A program made the translations under genes and the position numbers. Below, piece after piece: positions 1-10,924 of a stretch of DNA of 64,000 nucleotides (positions within the stretch are counted from its first letter, which is position 1; each line of letters opens with the position of its first letter). The notes beneath the pieces were generated by a model. The model saw only the letters and a program-made list of their open reading frames with translations. It searched no databases and was not told the origin of the DNA. The DNA comes from Chaenocephalus aceratus (taxonomy: Eukaryota > Chordata > Actinopteri > Perciformes > Channichthyidae), in assembly GCA_023974075.1 (NCBI GenBank), contig JAMFTG010000247.1:50001-114000 (forward strand). The letters run 5' to 3'.

Positions 1-256
1 CAACACTGTGACCCCGGACGGTATTACATTATAAAACAGTTAGCTGACGTCTTTTTTCCCAAAGCACTTTACATGAATCTACCATGGAGACACAGATCTG
101 AAACAGCAAGCATCCTGCAGAGAACGCTTCAATTCAGCCAAAGATAGACCGTACTTCTCTTTAGATTATGAAACAGATGTCCCACTGAATATCAGAGGTC
201 CGGCTTCTCAAATGTCATGTTTACTCCATGTGAGGACTGATCTATGCCCCTCTGTG
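1..256. other. Unassigned intergenic sequence
   Basis: No open frame, repeat or element end is recognisable here. The stretch leads into a polyC and CA repeat. Confidence 0.4.
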
Positions 257-257
257 C

Positions 258-288
<31 letters not shown>

Positions 289-360
289 ACAAAACACACA
301 TACACACACACACATACACACCCACACACACACACACACACACACACCCACACACACACT
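257..360. repeat. PolyC run followed by (CA)n microsatellite
   Basis: About 18 cytosines run straight into an impure CA dinucleotide repeat with AT interruptions. The His/Thr-rich open frames across it are only the repeat read in different frames. Confidence 0.95.
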
Positions 361-1080
361 CAACACGTTCTCACTCCCATCCCGTCACATATTGTCGGAC
401 GGTCAGGGCCCCTCCCTGTCACTCTATTGCATACAGGGTACCCCTTGACCGTCAGGCTTCTACGGGCAGGGCGTCCCATAGACCTTCATAGACCACGTGA
501 TCAACAACAATGGCCGACCTTCGTGTTGTTCTCGGTGGAAAATGCCTATTTTAAGGTTCATTTGGCCATTAAAATGCATTTTGATGTCATTTTATGCGAG
601 TAATGAGTTTTTATCTCTGATTATTTGTGCAGTACATGTACATGATGTTTAGTTTGCTAGTTATGACGAAGATTACTTCATGAATGCTAACGTTTTTTTG
701 GTGGAAATGTGTGTTTTCACAGCAGAGTCACCCTCTGTACTTGGACTTATTGGGAGAATCTAAAGGCAAGAACATCCCAAATATTAATGTAGGTCTTTAT
801 TGTAGACCTTTAGTGTTGCCGTCTGTGAGGAAAATACATGGGGCTCAGAGCCTCAGGATACTGAAATCTGTATTTTTAAAATCTTTTTTTCCTTCTAATT
901 TGTTATTCTTTTCAAAATAACACACTGTTATTTACTCACCAATAACACACAACTATCCTTGCTTTTATTTATTATTTATTATATGCTTCCCCTGCACTAT
1001 TTCTTAAAGCTCTTAATGTCTTTTTAGTTGTATAAAGCACTTTGAATTGCCTTCTGTTGAAAGCTAATAATAAGAATATA
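361..1080. other. Unassigned intergenic sequence
   Basis: No gene is seen. Short open frames here have no recognisable domain, and the sequence becomes AT-rich towards its right end. The segment 370-500, with CCCATCCCGTCACA and GACCGTCAGGCTTC, has the look of a dispersed fish repeat, but I could not define its ends. Confidence 0.4.
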
Positions 1081-1316
1081 TTTTATTTATAAGCGCACTT
1101 TTCATTTGCGTAAACAAAACTCAAAGTGCTACAAAATTAAAACTTAAAAAAAGTGAAACAAAACAAACAACAAAAATAATAAAAACAATAAAAAACAAAT
1201 TAAAAACAATTAAAACAACAGAATAAAAGCTGTGACATTCGTGCCGGCATGGCATAATGTGGGGTTTCAAAATCTAGTTAAAGGCTATTCTAAAAAGATG
1301 CGTTTTTAGGCCTTTT
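1081..1316. repeat. A-rich part of a dispersed repeat feeding the 40-bp array
   Basis: The sequence reads through a motif like 'TTTATAAGCGCACTTTTC ... CTCAAAGTGCTACAAAA', then an AAAAC-rich stretch, then AAAAAGATGCGTTTTTAGGC. This matches the general form of a common fish interspersed repeat as I remember it. The first unit of the 40-bp minisatellite is continuous with it, so the array probably grew inside this repeat. Confidence 0.5.
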
Positions 1317-1323
1317 TTGAAAG

Positions 1324-1679
1324 CCTCCACAGTCTGTGGTGTCCTCAGCTGGCTTGGGAGGGCACTCCACAGTCTGTGGTGTCCTCAGCTGGCTTGGGAG
1401 GGCACTCCACAGTCTGTGGTGTCCTCAGCTGGCTTGGGAGGGCACTCCACAGTCTGTGGTGTCCTCAGCTGGCTTGGGAGGGCACTCCACAGTCTGTGGT
1501 GTCCTCAGCTGGCTTGGGAGGGCACTCCACAGTATGGTGTCCTCAGCTGGCTTGGGAGGGCACTCCACAGTCTGTGGTGTCCTCAGCTGGCTTGGGAGGG
1601 CACTCCACAGTCTGTGGTGTCCTCAGCTGGCTTGGGAGGGCACTCCACAGTCTGTGGTGTCCTCAGCTGGCTTGGGACT
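1324..1679. repeat. 40-bp minisatellite, about 9 copies
   Basis: Nine near-identical units are present, each with the core GTCCTCAGCTGGCTTGGGA. One unit near 1531-1566 is 4 bp short, having lost CTGT. Each unit contains the near-palindrome CCACAGTCTGTGG. Forty is not a multiple of three and the unit has no stop, so three overlapping open frames appear. They are artefacts. Confidence 0.95.
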
Positions 1680-2231
1680 CTCAGCAGGATCCTATCAGCA
1701 GTGTTTTGGATGTAAAAGCTGCTGTATAAATCAACTCGCCTCGCTTTAGCACAATGTAAGCAAGCCTTAAAAGAGTGACAGCACTTTCGAGGCTGAGTCG
1801 GTCTGAGAGGATAAAGGGAACACATGGACGATCCAATGTCACTGCTGCATGAGAGGCAACAGTATAACAGCTCTGCTCTAAATCCATATGTCTCCACATT
1901 AAGAATGCGTCCACAAACCAACGTGAACATCGAACACGACTATTTCACAGCTTGTCAGGACACACGTCTGAACTTAGTTTTGCTGCACTCGTGTCTTTAG
2001 TCCATGTGTATGTTAACACTCTTAAATAGTCGCACATGGAACAGCTGTGTTTCTAACAGTCTAATTGGGTTTAGTATCATTCCCACTTGAGCAGTGAGGT
2101 TTTGGTTTATTGTTTGTGTTGTTGTGTATTTGGTATTTTGTCTTCTGTTGGTTCTTTTTTGATTACATCCACAGCCTTTGTTTCCTTCCAGGCTGCATCG
2201 ACATTATGCCATTCACTTTGAGTGTTTTTCA
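1680..2231. other. Unassigned intergenic sequence
   Basis: No gene or clear repeat boundary is seen. The first part may be the 3' continuation of the dispersed repeat that carries the 40-bp array. Confidence 0.35.
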
Positions 2232-3080
2232 TTAAAGGGCCCATGTCATGCTTTTCCGGTTGTCACCCGTCCCCTTGTGCTACGAAGGTTTTAATGGGAA
2301 CGGTCTGCAGCGTCTCAAACCCTCAAAGTGCACCCTGTAGGGAGTACAACTCTAACACAGAGAAGACCTGTCTGTGCTGCCCCAGAACGCCTCGTTGGAC
2401 ATTTCTCTTTTTCCATTGTTTACTTCCTGGGTTCTCTGACGTGGGGACACCCAGAGGCCACGCCCAGAGGCCACGCCCAGAGGCCACGCCCAGAGGCCAC
2501 GCCCAGAGGCCACGCCCTCTGCCAGCCTTTCACGAAACAAAGCTTCCCACACGTTTCAGCGATGCATGCCGGATATGCTCAGCGTAGGGCACCGAAGAAC
2601 GATGCTGTTCCTACTTTGTTTGGACCAGCGGGAGATTCGGGTACACAACCTGTCAGTATTCATTGTTGTTTGTGTATTTATGATGTTTCAAACAAACAAG
2701 GTACCACGACTGTTTGAATGGGTAAACGTTTTTCAGGCTACTACGTTGGGATGGCGGAGAAATGCTCTCCTCAGACCCATAAACCTTTTTCTAACTCAAT
2801 ATCAAGCCACACTTATTGTTTTGACTTCGGCTGTGTCTGCTCGTCGCAGCAGATCGCAGCAACGAGCGTCGCAACGTCCCGACCAATCAGAGCACACTGG
2901 GCTCACAGGGATGGGGGGCTCCAACAAGCCGTGTGGGACAGAGAGTGAACACACAGACCATACAGAGATGCTGTGAGAAACCAATGCGAGTTTGGAACAT
3001 TGAACGATGTGAATCTGTTCTAGTCGACCTCAACGATGGAGTCATGATCAGTAGAAATGGCCGTGACGTGGGACCTTTAA
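2232..3080. mobile_element. TTAA-flanked MITE, copy 1
   Basis: The element is bounded by TTAA at 2232-2235 and 3077-3080. Its ends are inverted repeats: AGGGCCCATG on the left and CGTGGGACCT on the right. A second copy at 30584-31333 shares the ends and several internal blocks, such as CAATATCAAGCCACACTTAT and GTCGACCTCAACGATGGA. TTAA duplication is typical of piggyBac-type integration, but no transposase is present and the ends are not diagnostic. It is non-autonomous and about 840 bp long, with a 13-bp tandem array inside. Confidence 0.75.
2448..2517. repeat. 13-bp tandem repeat inside the MITE
   Basis: About five copies of the unit CCACGCCCAGAGG occur. The second MITE copy at 30.6 kb lacks them, so this expansion is private to this copy. 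Confidence 0.9.
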
Positions 3081-3810
3081 AGAACTTTAATTTACCAAAT
3101 CCAACTGGTTTTCTGTTGCTTTTTCTTTTCCCCACCAGCTGGGACGTAACACCGAGACTCTGCGGACACGGAGGGATCAAAATACTGAACGCCTGAACTC
3201 CAAGTCGATTTCTTTCCTCGGCTACTTCAAAAGAGAGTCAAGGAGAGCCTCCACATCGGCATCGTAGCTAACAGAGACGTCTTCTTGTTGCTAGGTTACT
3301 CTCCTCAATGGCCCCTCTCAGGGTCATTAAAGACCTTCTGCTCTGTGGGGATGATCGACGACACCTGACCTTTGAACCCTGAGACATTTACAGAGAGGAA
3401 GAAGAAGAGCTCGGGCAACAAGTCAGAAATATTTGATCTGAAATGAAAAGTGAAGTTCGGATACAAGACGAGGAGACCTTTATCCTTTTCACACGTGGCC
3501 CTAATCATCCTCTTTTCAATTCGACTTGTAAAAAATAATGGACTTTTTGGAATAAAATAAATGGACTTTTTCCCCCAAAATGTCCCGTTTTTTAAATTCC
3601 TGACTTTTAATATACTTTTAATTATTTCTAAATTATCCCTTTTTCGAATTCTGACTTTATAACAATTCTGAGTGGATCAGCTGTTATCTCTTCTCTGTAA
3701 ACTGTTCTGTTCTCTAACACTTTAAGTGTGAATATCTACTGCCTGAATCTGCTTTATGGTTTTCACTTTCTTTGCTTCATTTGTTCTCTTTTTAATTCAG
3801 CAGGTGAACC

Positions 3811-3811
<1 letters not shown>
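3081..3811. other. Unassigned intergenic sequence
   Basis: No gene is seen. The region is AT-rich towards its right end and has no recognisable element. Confidence 0.4.

Positions 3812-3813
<2 letters not shown>

Positions 3814-3891
<78 letters not shown>
3814..3891. repeat. (TG)n microsatellite
   Basis: An almost pure TG repeat of about 78 bp. The Cys/Val frames across it are artefacts. Confidence 0.98.
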
Positions 3892-3893
<2 letters not shown>

Positions 3894-4502
3894 TCATATA
3901 TATTCGTATATAGGCTACCATAAAATATATATTTTAAACGATCAGCTCCTTTTTACTGTCCTGCAGCTGTTAAATCGTAGAATCAACACCTCGCTCAAAT
4001 TACGCAGGTTTAGCACCCATGCTGACATTTTTATTAATACTTCTCTGTGCCCTTTTTCCATAATATAAATATATGTAAATATGATGATAATGAGGGACAG
4101 CACTAGATAGATGTAATCACTTTGACATTTTAACGTGACAGACTGAGGGTCGGTTCAGGTTGAAGATCGTTTAAAAGTCTGCAATGATTAAAAAAAAAGT
4201 TAATTAAAGGATGTAGTTTCATTGTGTCTTTAAGGAGGCACATCTAATCCAGGGTGGGAAATAAAGGAATGGGAATAATGAAGGAATGATAGAGACTAAA
4301 GAAAGAAAGTATAAAAGATCAAATGGTAAGAACACAAGTAACTGCAGGAATCTCACAGACATCTCCTGGTTGTTTAAATGTTGTTTAAATGAACTCATAT
4401 TCTGCTGAAGTTCAGGTCGATATTAGTATTTAGTGCCTCGACTCTGCAATGTGTTGGGATATAATTATATTAGATAGTAGATGACAATGTATGTGTGTCG
4501 CT
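3892..4502. other. Unassigned AT-rich sequence
   Basis: No gene, RNA or element end is recognised. Confidence 0.4.
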
Positions 4503-5153
4503 TAACCTGTTAAACCCCGAGCCTGTTTTTCAGGTTTCAGGCTCGAAAATGACATTCCCAGAACAAATGACTGTAACTTCACTTCTAAAAGGTTTATATG
4601 AATATTTTTTGTTATCAAAGCAAGGTTACATCTGTGAGTTGGATGTAGAAGTGTCAGAATCAATATAGATGTTTCTGTGTCAGAGTAAATTCAGATGGAA
4701 CATAGCAAAAAAATGTAAATTCCTGTCTCCGCCTAAAGAAAACCCATTACTTATAGTGAAGACCAACCTTGAATGATGGGTTAGTAGCCTAAAAGCTTTA
4801 GGAATCCAAATCATAACATATAATAAGTACCCTGTATCAAGATTGAGGCAAAACAAGTGACATTTGACCTTTTTAGAGAGGTTTATGAAAATAAAGTCCA
4901 GGCGGAATAAGCTTTGGGCACATTTGGGCACATTTGGTTCCATCAGTGCCATTTGACCTTTTTCAGATACCAGACTATAAAAATCATTGTATTACATTGA
5001 ATAATCACTATAGGTATTCATTCCATTAAAAAAAAAAAAAAAAAAAAAATGTAAATAAAAAAAAGATTCTTAAAAAAATATTAAAAATATTTGTGTGAGT
5101 GTGTATACAAAAGATCAGGGTCCCCGTCGGCGGGGACCTTCGGGCTTAACAGA
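4503..5153 (+). mobile_element. piggyBac-like non-autonomous element, copy 1, right end cut off
   Basis: The left end reads TTAA then CCTGTTAAACCCCGAGCCTG. The right side reads CGGGCTTAACAG and then stops, replaced by LINE A. The related copy at 57600-59760 ends CGGGCTTAACAGG followed by TTAA, so CCTGTTAA...TTAACAGG are terminal inverted repeats with TTAA target sites. Terminal CCY and a TTAA site fit the piggyBac superfamily. An internal hairpin at 5119-5138 has the 8-bp arms GGTCCCCG and CGGGGACC around a TCGG loop. No transposase frame is present. Superfamily assignment is inference. Confidence 0.6.
4975..5090. repeat. A-rich low-complexity stretch
   Basis: A run of about 22 adenines near 5029-5050 is followed by AT-rich sequence inside the piggyBac-like element. 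Confidence 0.8.
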
Positions 5154-5516
5154 GGAAAAGATGCTTTGTTGTTATTACTGTCAGGAAATGTCCAACCTAA
5201 CCCTGGTCCGCCCAGTAGTAATAGTCAGATCGCTACTCCTGCTGATTTTAAAGCTAGGTCTGGGTTGGGTTTCATCCACTTGAATGTGCGCAGTCTGTTA
5301 GGTAAACTAGATTTTGTCCGCATTTGGGCGAGCTCAACTGACGCTGACGTCATTGTCTTATCTGAAACATGGCTAAACAAATCTATTTTGGCTTCTGACA
5401 TTGCCTTAAATGGTTTTAATGTGTATCGTACCGACCGGTCTAATAAAGGTGGTGGCGTTGCCATTTATGTTAAGAATAAACTGGGACTGGTTAACTGCCG
5501 TGTCAGAGGATTTTAA
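5154..5516 (+). pseudogene. LINE A ORF2 fragment: 2A-like motif and endonuclease N-terminus
   Basis: The open frame begins at an ATG at 5091, but its first 21 or so codons lie in the neighbouring DNA element, so the genuine LINE part starts near 5154. A hydrophobic LLLLLSG stretch leads to NVQPNPGP, with NPGP encoded at 5199-5210. This resembles viral and retrotransposon 2A peptides, which are consensus D-V/I-E-x-N-P-G-P, with N and Q in place of D and E. The APE endonuclease follows, with HLNVRSL, SETWL (catalytic Glu) and YRTDR...GGGVAIYV. The middle of the domain, including the expected GDFN-type motif, is deleted after 5516. The gene is broken. Confidence 0.85.
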
Positions 5517-5521
5517 AAACC

Positions 5522-5543
5522 AATAAGATACTTGTATCTTATT
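5522..5543. repeat. 22-bp palindrome at the endonuclease deletion junction
   Basis: The arms AATAAGATAC and GTATCTTATT are perfect inverted repeats separated by TT. It lies exactly where the endonuclease reading frame collapses. Confidence 0.8.
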
Positions 5544-5579
5544 GAATGTTACTCAGATGGTTGACAGTCACTCGCCCTA

Positions 5580-5770
5580 ACATTTAGTTCCCTAATAAAT
5601 CCTCCCTAATTGATCTCATTTTAACTAATGCTCCCCATAGATACTCATCTGTGGGAGTATTTGCGAATGATCTGAGTGACCACTGTGTTGTAGCCACAAT
5701 TAGGGACACTAAGGTCCAAAAGATTAAACCTCGCATTATCATCAAGAGAGACATAAAACATTTTGTGGAG
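5580..5770 (+). pseudogene. LINE A endonuclease C-terminal fragment
   Basis: Translating from about 5595 gives SLIDLILTN followed by SDHCVV. The SDH triad at 5675-5683 is the C-terminal catalytic signature of APE endonucleases, with His as general base. There is no ATG, so this is a decayed internal segment. A short frameshift near 5790 precedes the next open segment. Confidence 0.8.
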
Positions 5771-5790
5771 CAGGGTTATGTGCATGATGA

Positions 5791-6525
5791 TTGATTGATT
5801 TTGATTGGGGTAAAAACGATCTGTGTGCTGATGTAGAAACCGCATGGTCTTATTTTTATCTTGGTTTTATGGAGATCATTGATAGACATGCACCCCTGCG
5901 TACATTTAGAGTAAAGGGACGAGACAATCCTTGGTTTTCTGCTGAGCTGTCTAGTCTCCTTCATGAGAGAAACAAGGCCTGGGCAAAGGCTAGGAGATCA
6001 GGCTCAGAGGTAGAGTGGCTGCGTTTTAGGCAGCTAAGGAATAGCTTCACATCGCAAATCAAAAGTTCTAAATCTAAGTATTATCTGTCAGTAACTACAA
6101 AGAATCTGAACAACCCTAGAAAATGCAGCCATAACATCGATATATCCACCGGTGATATCCGTAATGAGCTACCTCCGTGCCTTACCACAGCATCTGGCTC
6201 TATATCGGACAGGGCTACTATGTTAAAAAAATGTAATCAGCATTTTGTGTCCTGCGGCTCTCTGTTTGATTCTGTCACTAACTCTGCTTCTGTGAACACT
6301 ACAGTCGGTGACTCTGAACAACGTGGTCTGGAAAACCCTTTCAGTTTTACTCCTTTTACTGTTGATGTTGTTCATGAAGCCTTATCTAAGCTAGATCCTA
6401 GGAAACCGGCTGGCCCGGACAACGTAGAACCTTTCTTTTTAAAGAAAGCTGCAGATTTTATTGCTCCACCTCTCACTTCTCTTTTTAACCTCTCCCTCAG
6501 CACAAATACAATTCCAAAAGTGTGA
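5791..6525 (+). pseudogene. LINE A ORF2 linker and start of reverse transcriptase
   Basis: The 244-codon open segment shows a typical linker: RHAPLRTFRVKGR, NPWFSAEL, then an Arg/Lys-rich helix. It then enters the reverse transcriptase fingers with LSKLDPRKPAGPDN and a LTSLFNLSL helix. A TGA stops the frame just after 6525 in a place where the family normally continues with an LPLLKGG segment. Confidence 0.85.
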
Positions 6526-7420
6526 AAGTCAGCTTATGTCCTGCCTTTACTGAAAGGAGGGGAGGCAACTTTACATTTTTATGCGGATGATACTGTGATG
6601 TACTGTGCAGGTCCCTCATTCAGGAGGCTGTTGTTAAATTACAGGCTGTTTTTAACACTATTCAGACTCAGCTCTCTGAATTAAAGCTTCTTTTAAATGT
6701 GGATCAAACCAAGGTAATGCTCTTTTCAAAAGCTAAAGCTAAAAAGACACCAGAGCCTGTTTTAGATATTGTAACTACGCAAGGAATACAACTTGAAGTT
6801 GTTACCTGTTACAAATACCTTGGGTATCTGGCTTGATGATCGTCTCTCTTTTAAACTGCATGTAAATAACCTGCTAAAAAAACTGAGGGTTAGGCTAGGG
6901 TTCTTCTACAGGAACAAGTCCTGCTTCTCGCTTGAGGCCAGGAAAAGGCTCTGTGACCCTTTTACCTGTGCTGGACTCTGGGGATCTGGTCTATATGAAT
7001 GCACCTGCCAATTGCCTGGACAAGTTAGATGCTGCGTATCACAGTGCTCTGAGATTTTTGACACATTGTAAAGCATTAACCCTTCACTGTACCCTGTATG
7101 CCAAGGCGGTTTTGCCATCACTTCCTGTACGGAGGCTCAGTCACTGGTACTTTTTCATTTACAAAGCCATGTTGGATAAACTACCATCTTATATCTGCTC
7201 CCTGATCTCTCCGCGAATTGAAAGTACTTATTGCCTGAGATCGCATGCTGTGGTTTTATTAAATGTGCCAAGTGCTAGGACTGTCTCAGGGAAGAAAGCT
7301 TTTAGACGTGCAGCTCCACTAACTTGGAACAGTCTGCAAAAGCTAGTACCACTACATGTTTTTAAAGCTCGGTTGGAAGCTACTCACTCAGATGCTGTTG
7401 GTACCTGGACATGTGGTTAG
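6526..7420 (+). pseudogene. LINE A reverse transcriptase core and C-terminus, internally deleted
   Basis: After the stop, LPLLKGG jumps directly to LHFYADDTVMYC, with YADD encoded at 6580-6591. RT motifs between the fingers and the catalytic aspartates are missing, probably more than 100 residues. Downstream are the thumb-like IWLDDRLSFK...HVNNLLKKL, a frameshift near 6955 and the C-terminal LDSGDLVYMNA...LSHWYFFIYKAML...PLTWNSLQ region. No enzyme could be made. Confidence 0.85.
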
Positions 7421-7593
7421 ATATGTAAATTGTAATCCCTGTACATTTTGCTGTGTGATGTCCTTTTGTTGTTCTGTTGTTTATGTTTGTATGTCTTCTT
7501 GTGGAACCTACTGCTGCAGCTCTCCCTGAAAAAGAGATCATTGATCTCAATGGGATTTCACCTGGATAAATAAAGGTTTTGAATTGAATTGAA
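7421..7593 (+). other. LINE A 3' UTR and tail
   Basis: The GATCATTGATCTCAATGGGA segment, the AATAAAGG and the GAATTGAATTGAA tail match the 3' end of the second copy at 59620-59672, apart from the tail. Confidence 0.8.
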
Positions 7594-8030
7594 ATTTAGA
7601 ACTGCTACGATGACCTCGTAAGAACTCAGATGCTCGATTCCGTTTGCTTGGTAATATTCTTTATTGTAAATAAACCAAGCTATCCAATAATGACTACTAG
7701 GATCTACTAAGATTCTACATCGAATCACTAGGTTCTACTAGGTCTTGTAACATGGTTCTCTGGCACACAGGCATGGAGATAACGACAAGACAAAACGAAC
7801 CAACACCAGACAAAGGGAGAGAAGGATTAAATATACACATTAGATAATGGGGCACAGGTGGACACAATCAGGGGCGGGAACAACAATCAGTCTAGCAGGT
7901 GCAACACGGACAGGAAGTGCCGACACCTGGAGAGAGAGAGAGTATAGTAATTATCATCAAAAGACCGATAGACAAAACACTAAAACACAACAGCTAACAG
8001 GATACTAGCACTAAACCCTGACAAGAACAT
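7594..8030. repeat. Probable dispersed repeat
   Basis: CACAGGTGGACACAATCAGGGGCGGGAACAACAATCA-type sequence is compositionally and partly literally like 25770-25830 (CAGGTGCAGACAATTAGGGC, GGAGTCGACAATCA). Both look like one fish interspersed repeat family. Its boundaries and class are not determined. A short GA repeat lies at about 7931-7943. Confidence 0.4.
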
Positions 8031-8496
8031 GTGTTTTGACCTTTAGTTCCTGTCTCATAACCAGAAGACATGACTTTTGTTGCGTCTCGTCAAATGTGTT
8101 AGTTATGTGTATGTGTTATGTCTGTCATTTCATGTTATTTCACGTCATGTCGGTCTACTTATGTCTTTCATGTCATGTCTCGATTTCCATTTCCTGTTTT
8201 GTTTTGTACTTACCTCTTGTCTCTCATTGCAGGCCCTGTTACTGTCCCGTGTCAGTTCGTCTTGTTCGTTTCCACGTATAGTCGTGCCAGGCCTCAGCAT
8301 AGAGAGGGTCGATTCCAGTCAGGATGTGATATCTTCCCATTCTTGTAAACTTAACATTAACCACTAAGAGATCATCTTAAGTTCTATTTTTGTTACGTTT
8401 AGTTTTTCCTCCTTGTGAGCGTCTTTTGTTAAACCAGTTATCTACTCTGCTAACAGGGATTTGTGTTCATCCATATATGTTTTGGTTACATTGAAG
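8031..8496. other. Unassigned ATGTC-rich sequence
   Basis: The short motifs TGTCATG and TCATGT recur at 8110-8185. No gene is seen, and open frames here are short with no recognisable domain. Confidence 0.4.
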
Positions 8497-9296
8497 AGCC
8501 TCATCCCAATACCCCTCCTCGACTCCTCCTTTCCCTCACTCGCCTCCCTTCCTTGCATCTTAGCTCCGCCTCCGTAAGATGCGAGCGAGAGACACGAGGA
8601 GGTGACTCGAGGACAGAGGAGTCCTCAGGTATTAATTGGGATGTCCTCGTTCACTCAAACGTCACTCTTAAACGACGTCTGTTAATGATGACATGTGCAC
8701 AGCTGTATCCCCTCTCGTCGGGCTGAACTGAAGAACCTTTAGAACCGGCCCGTTTGTGGTTAAATATGTATTTAAATTAATTAATCTTTCTCTTGTTAGT
8801 CAAGAAATTCAATGTATGATGGTTGGTCCTGCTTTTGTGTTCCGTTTTGGTGTAAAATGTAGCCTACATTTAAATAAAAATATAGTTATAATAATGTGAA
8901 AGCCTTTTAGAAATGAATTGCACATAATAATTCCCACGGAGCTGTGAGCACTTATACATTTATGTGACGCTTTTCCACTCATCGGTTTTCCTCTGTTGAA
9001 ATGGACCAGCTGTGAAGGTGGGGGCGGGGCTTATATACGCGAGTGGTGAAAACACTTCCGCATAGTCTGCTTGCGTGTATCCTCCCTTTCGTCTCCTCCC
9101 TCACCCCTCCTCCCTCACCCCTCCTCCCGCACCCCTCCTCCCTCACCCCTCCTCCCGCACCCCTCCTCCCTCACCCCTCCTCCCGCACCCCTCCTCGACT
9201 CCTCCGTGTGCATTTCAGCTATTGGGACGTCCTTCAACATGGCGTGTCTTGATCGAGGGGACGAGAGGAGTCGAGGAGGGGTATTGGGATGAGGCT
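8497..9296. mobile_element. MITE with 32-bp perfect terminal inverted repeats
   Basis: Positions 8497-8528 and 9265-9296 are perfect inverted repeats over 32 bp, beginning AGCCTCATCCCAATACCCCT. The interior has no transposase frame. A hairpin around 8557-8580 has the 8-bp arms GCATCTTA and TAAGATGC. I cannot identify a target duplication, so the superfamily is unknown. Identical ends suggest a fairly recent insertion. Confidence 0.8.
9085..9200. repeat. 14-bp C-rich minisatellite inside the MITE
   Basis: About eight copies of CCCCTCCTCCCTCA and CCCCTCCTCCCGCA mostly alternate, giving a 28-bp higher-order period. One strand is almost pure pyrimidine. The Pro/Ser frames are artefacts. Confidence 0.9.
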
Positions 9297-10924
9297 TGTG
9301 TCTCTGGGTCGCGAATTTGTGTTCTCCAGTTTGTGTCGAGATCGTGACACCCTTTGTTAATCCGTTTTTACTGATAACAGTTACATTAAAGTGGATGACG
9401 CTCCGTCCATTTTCAACCCGAATGTTTCAAAGTTCATTAACATTTATTGGGACGTCAAAGATTTGCAGTTTAATTTCCTTTGCCTTCGTTAAAGTTAATT
9501 GATTTTGCGGCAATGTTTAAATTACCCTGTGACCATAAACAAGGACGTTTTATAATGAGAATGTGCAGTTGTGACAGAACGCCATGTCTGCCAACACATG
9601 CGGTTTTATGTGAACATTAATTACATTTAAATGGAAAATTAAAATGTCAACGAGGAAGTATACTTACTTTAGCTCTATTTGTTGTGTATTTGTATAGCAT
9701 TCAAACATGTTCAAGGAGCTGGAAAACAATTATGTTATAGTTCATTTATGTAATTATTCATTTATGTATTATTAAAAATCCACTTTAAATACCAAAAATA
9801 CCTCTTTATGAGCGAACTCCCACCATTAACTCCATAGGAAACCGTGATATTTAGACAAAACTGACGCTTGTAAAGTTAGGCAAATAATGTGTGGTAACCT
9901 TATGAGTATGCTAATGTTAGCTAGCAATGCTAATACCATAATCAAAGTGTTTAATGTTGTCAGTTACCTAACATGTAAGCTAACTTTTGAAAGTTTGCCC
10001 AGTAGCATTCTTAGCTAAGGTTAGCTCATAATAATAATGTTCATTAACTCATTGAGTCTGTGCAAGATATTTGCTGCTTTTCTTAACTAAACCTAAGATG
10101 TTAAGCTATGGACACGTCCAAATATCCATGTTGTACTTGTATCTTGGTGTTTTGTCTGTGAGGCTGTTTTAAACCAATGAACTCATGCAATAGTGTCCTG
10201 ATGCTTTTCCCCTGGTACCTATTGATCTGCTCTATATCGACTATTCTGTGTTTTTCAATCAATGCCGTTTGTATGACACCTCGTTAAACTGCAGTGTATC
10301 GTTTCATAAAGTAGCCTATTGAAGGTTTACTGTATTTCATGCATTATTTCATGTTAATGCCACAAGACCCCACCAATAACACAATAGTTAACAATACAAC
10401 ATTTCAAATTAGATGTAACTGTAACTTATAAGGTTAAGTAAACTTACCTTTTGAACTCACTAATAGTTATCCTCGTTATCTCGTTATCTACTATACAGAA
10501 TAATATCAGCCAGCGTCATTTGCCGCTTTTCTTCACTAAACATTTTAAGTTACGGATACATCCTAATATCTGGGTTTTGTCTTGGTGTGCTCAGTGTTCA
10601 TGGCTTTTTAAAATAATGAACTCGTGCACATTTTTAGAGGTCCCTAACTCTCCCATAAAACATCTTCAATATATCTCCTTGAGACTTTGAATATGTGCAC
10701 ATCTCTGCATCTGATCAGCTTCAAGACGTCAATAAGAAAACAAAAGTACAACAGTTTCCTATAGTACGGAAAGTGAAGAGGCGTTTCGGGTCAGAGAAGC
10801 CAGACCGGAAACACAACCTCTGCACACGGCTCTGAATCATCTGTACTCTCCTGCTCTGTGAAGTCATGAAGGCTCAGTTAAACTCCATGACCACTGAAGA
10901 ACATACAGAGCTGTATACAATAAT
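9297..10924. other. Unassigned AT-rich intergenic sequence
   Basis: More than 1.6 kb with no gene, RNA or element end that I recognise. Two loosely similar passages (around 10055-10160 and 10500-10620, both with 'GCTTTTCTT...CTAAAC...CTTGGTGT') hint at an old local duplication. Confidence 0.4.

Larger units (their letters stand above)
5154..7593 (+). mobile_element. LINE A: CR1/L2-type non-LTR retrotransposon, defective copy
   Basis: In order, the copy shows an N-terminal 2A-like motif, an APE-type endonuclease, a linker, reverse transcriptase remains with YADD, a C-terminal region, a 3' UTR ending AATAAAGG near 7570 and a short (TTGAA)n tail. It is 5'-truncated: the left edge interrupts the terminal repeat of the piggyBac-like element at about 5153. 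A shorter copy of the same family is at 58828-59672. The exact clade (CR1, L2 or Rex1-like) would need a phylogeny. Confidence 0.85.

Noticed and set aside
5091..5153. Genuine N-terminus of LINE A ORF2
   Set aside because: The sequence belongs to the piggyBac-like element end; LINE sequence starts near 5154.
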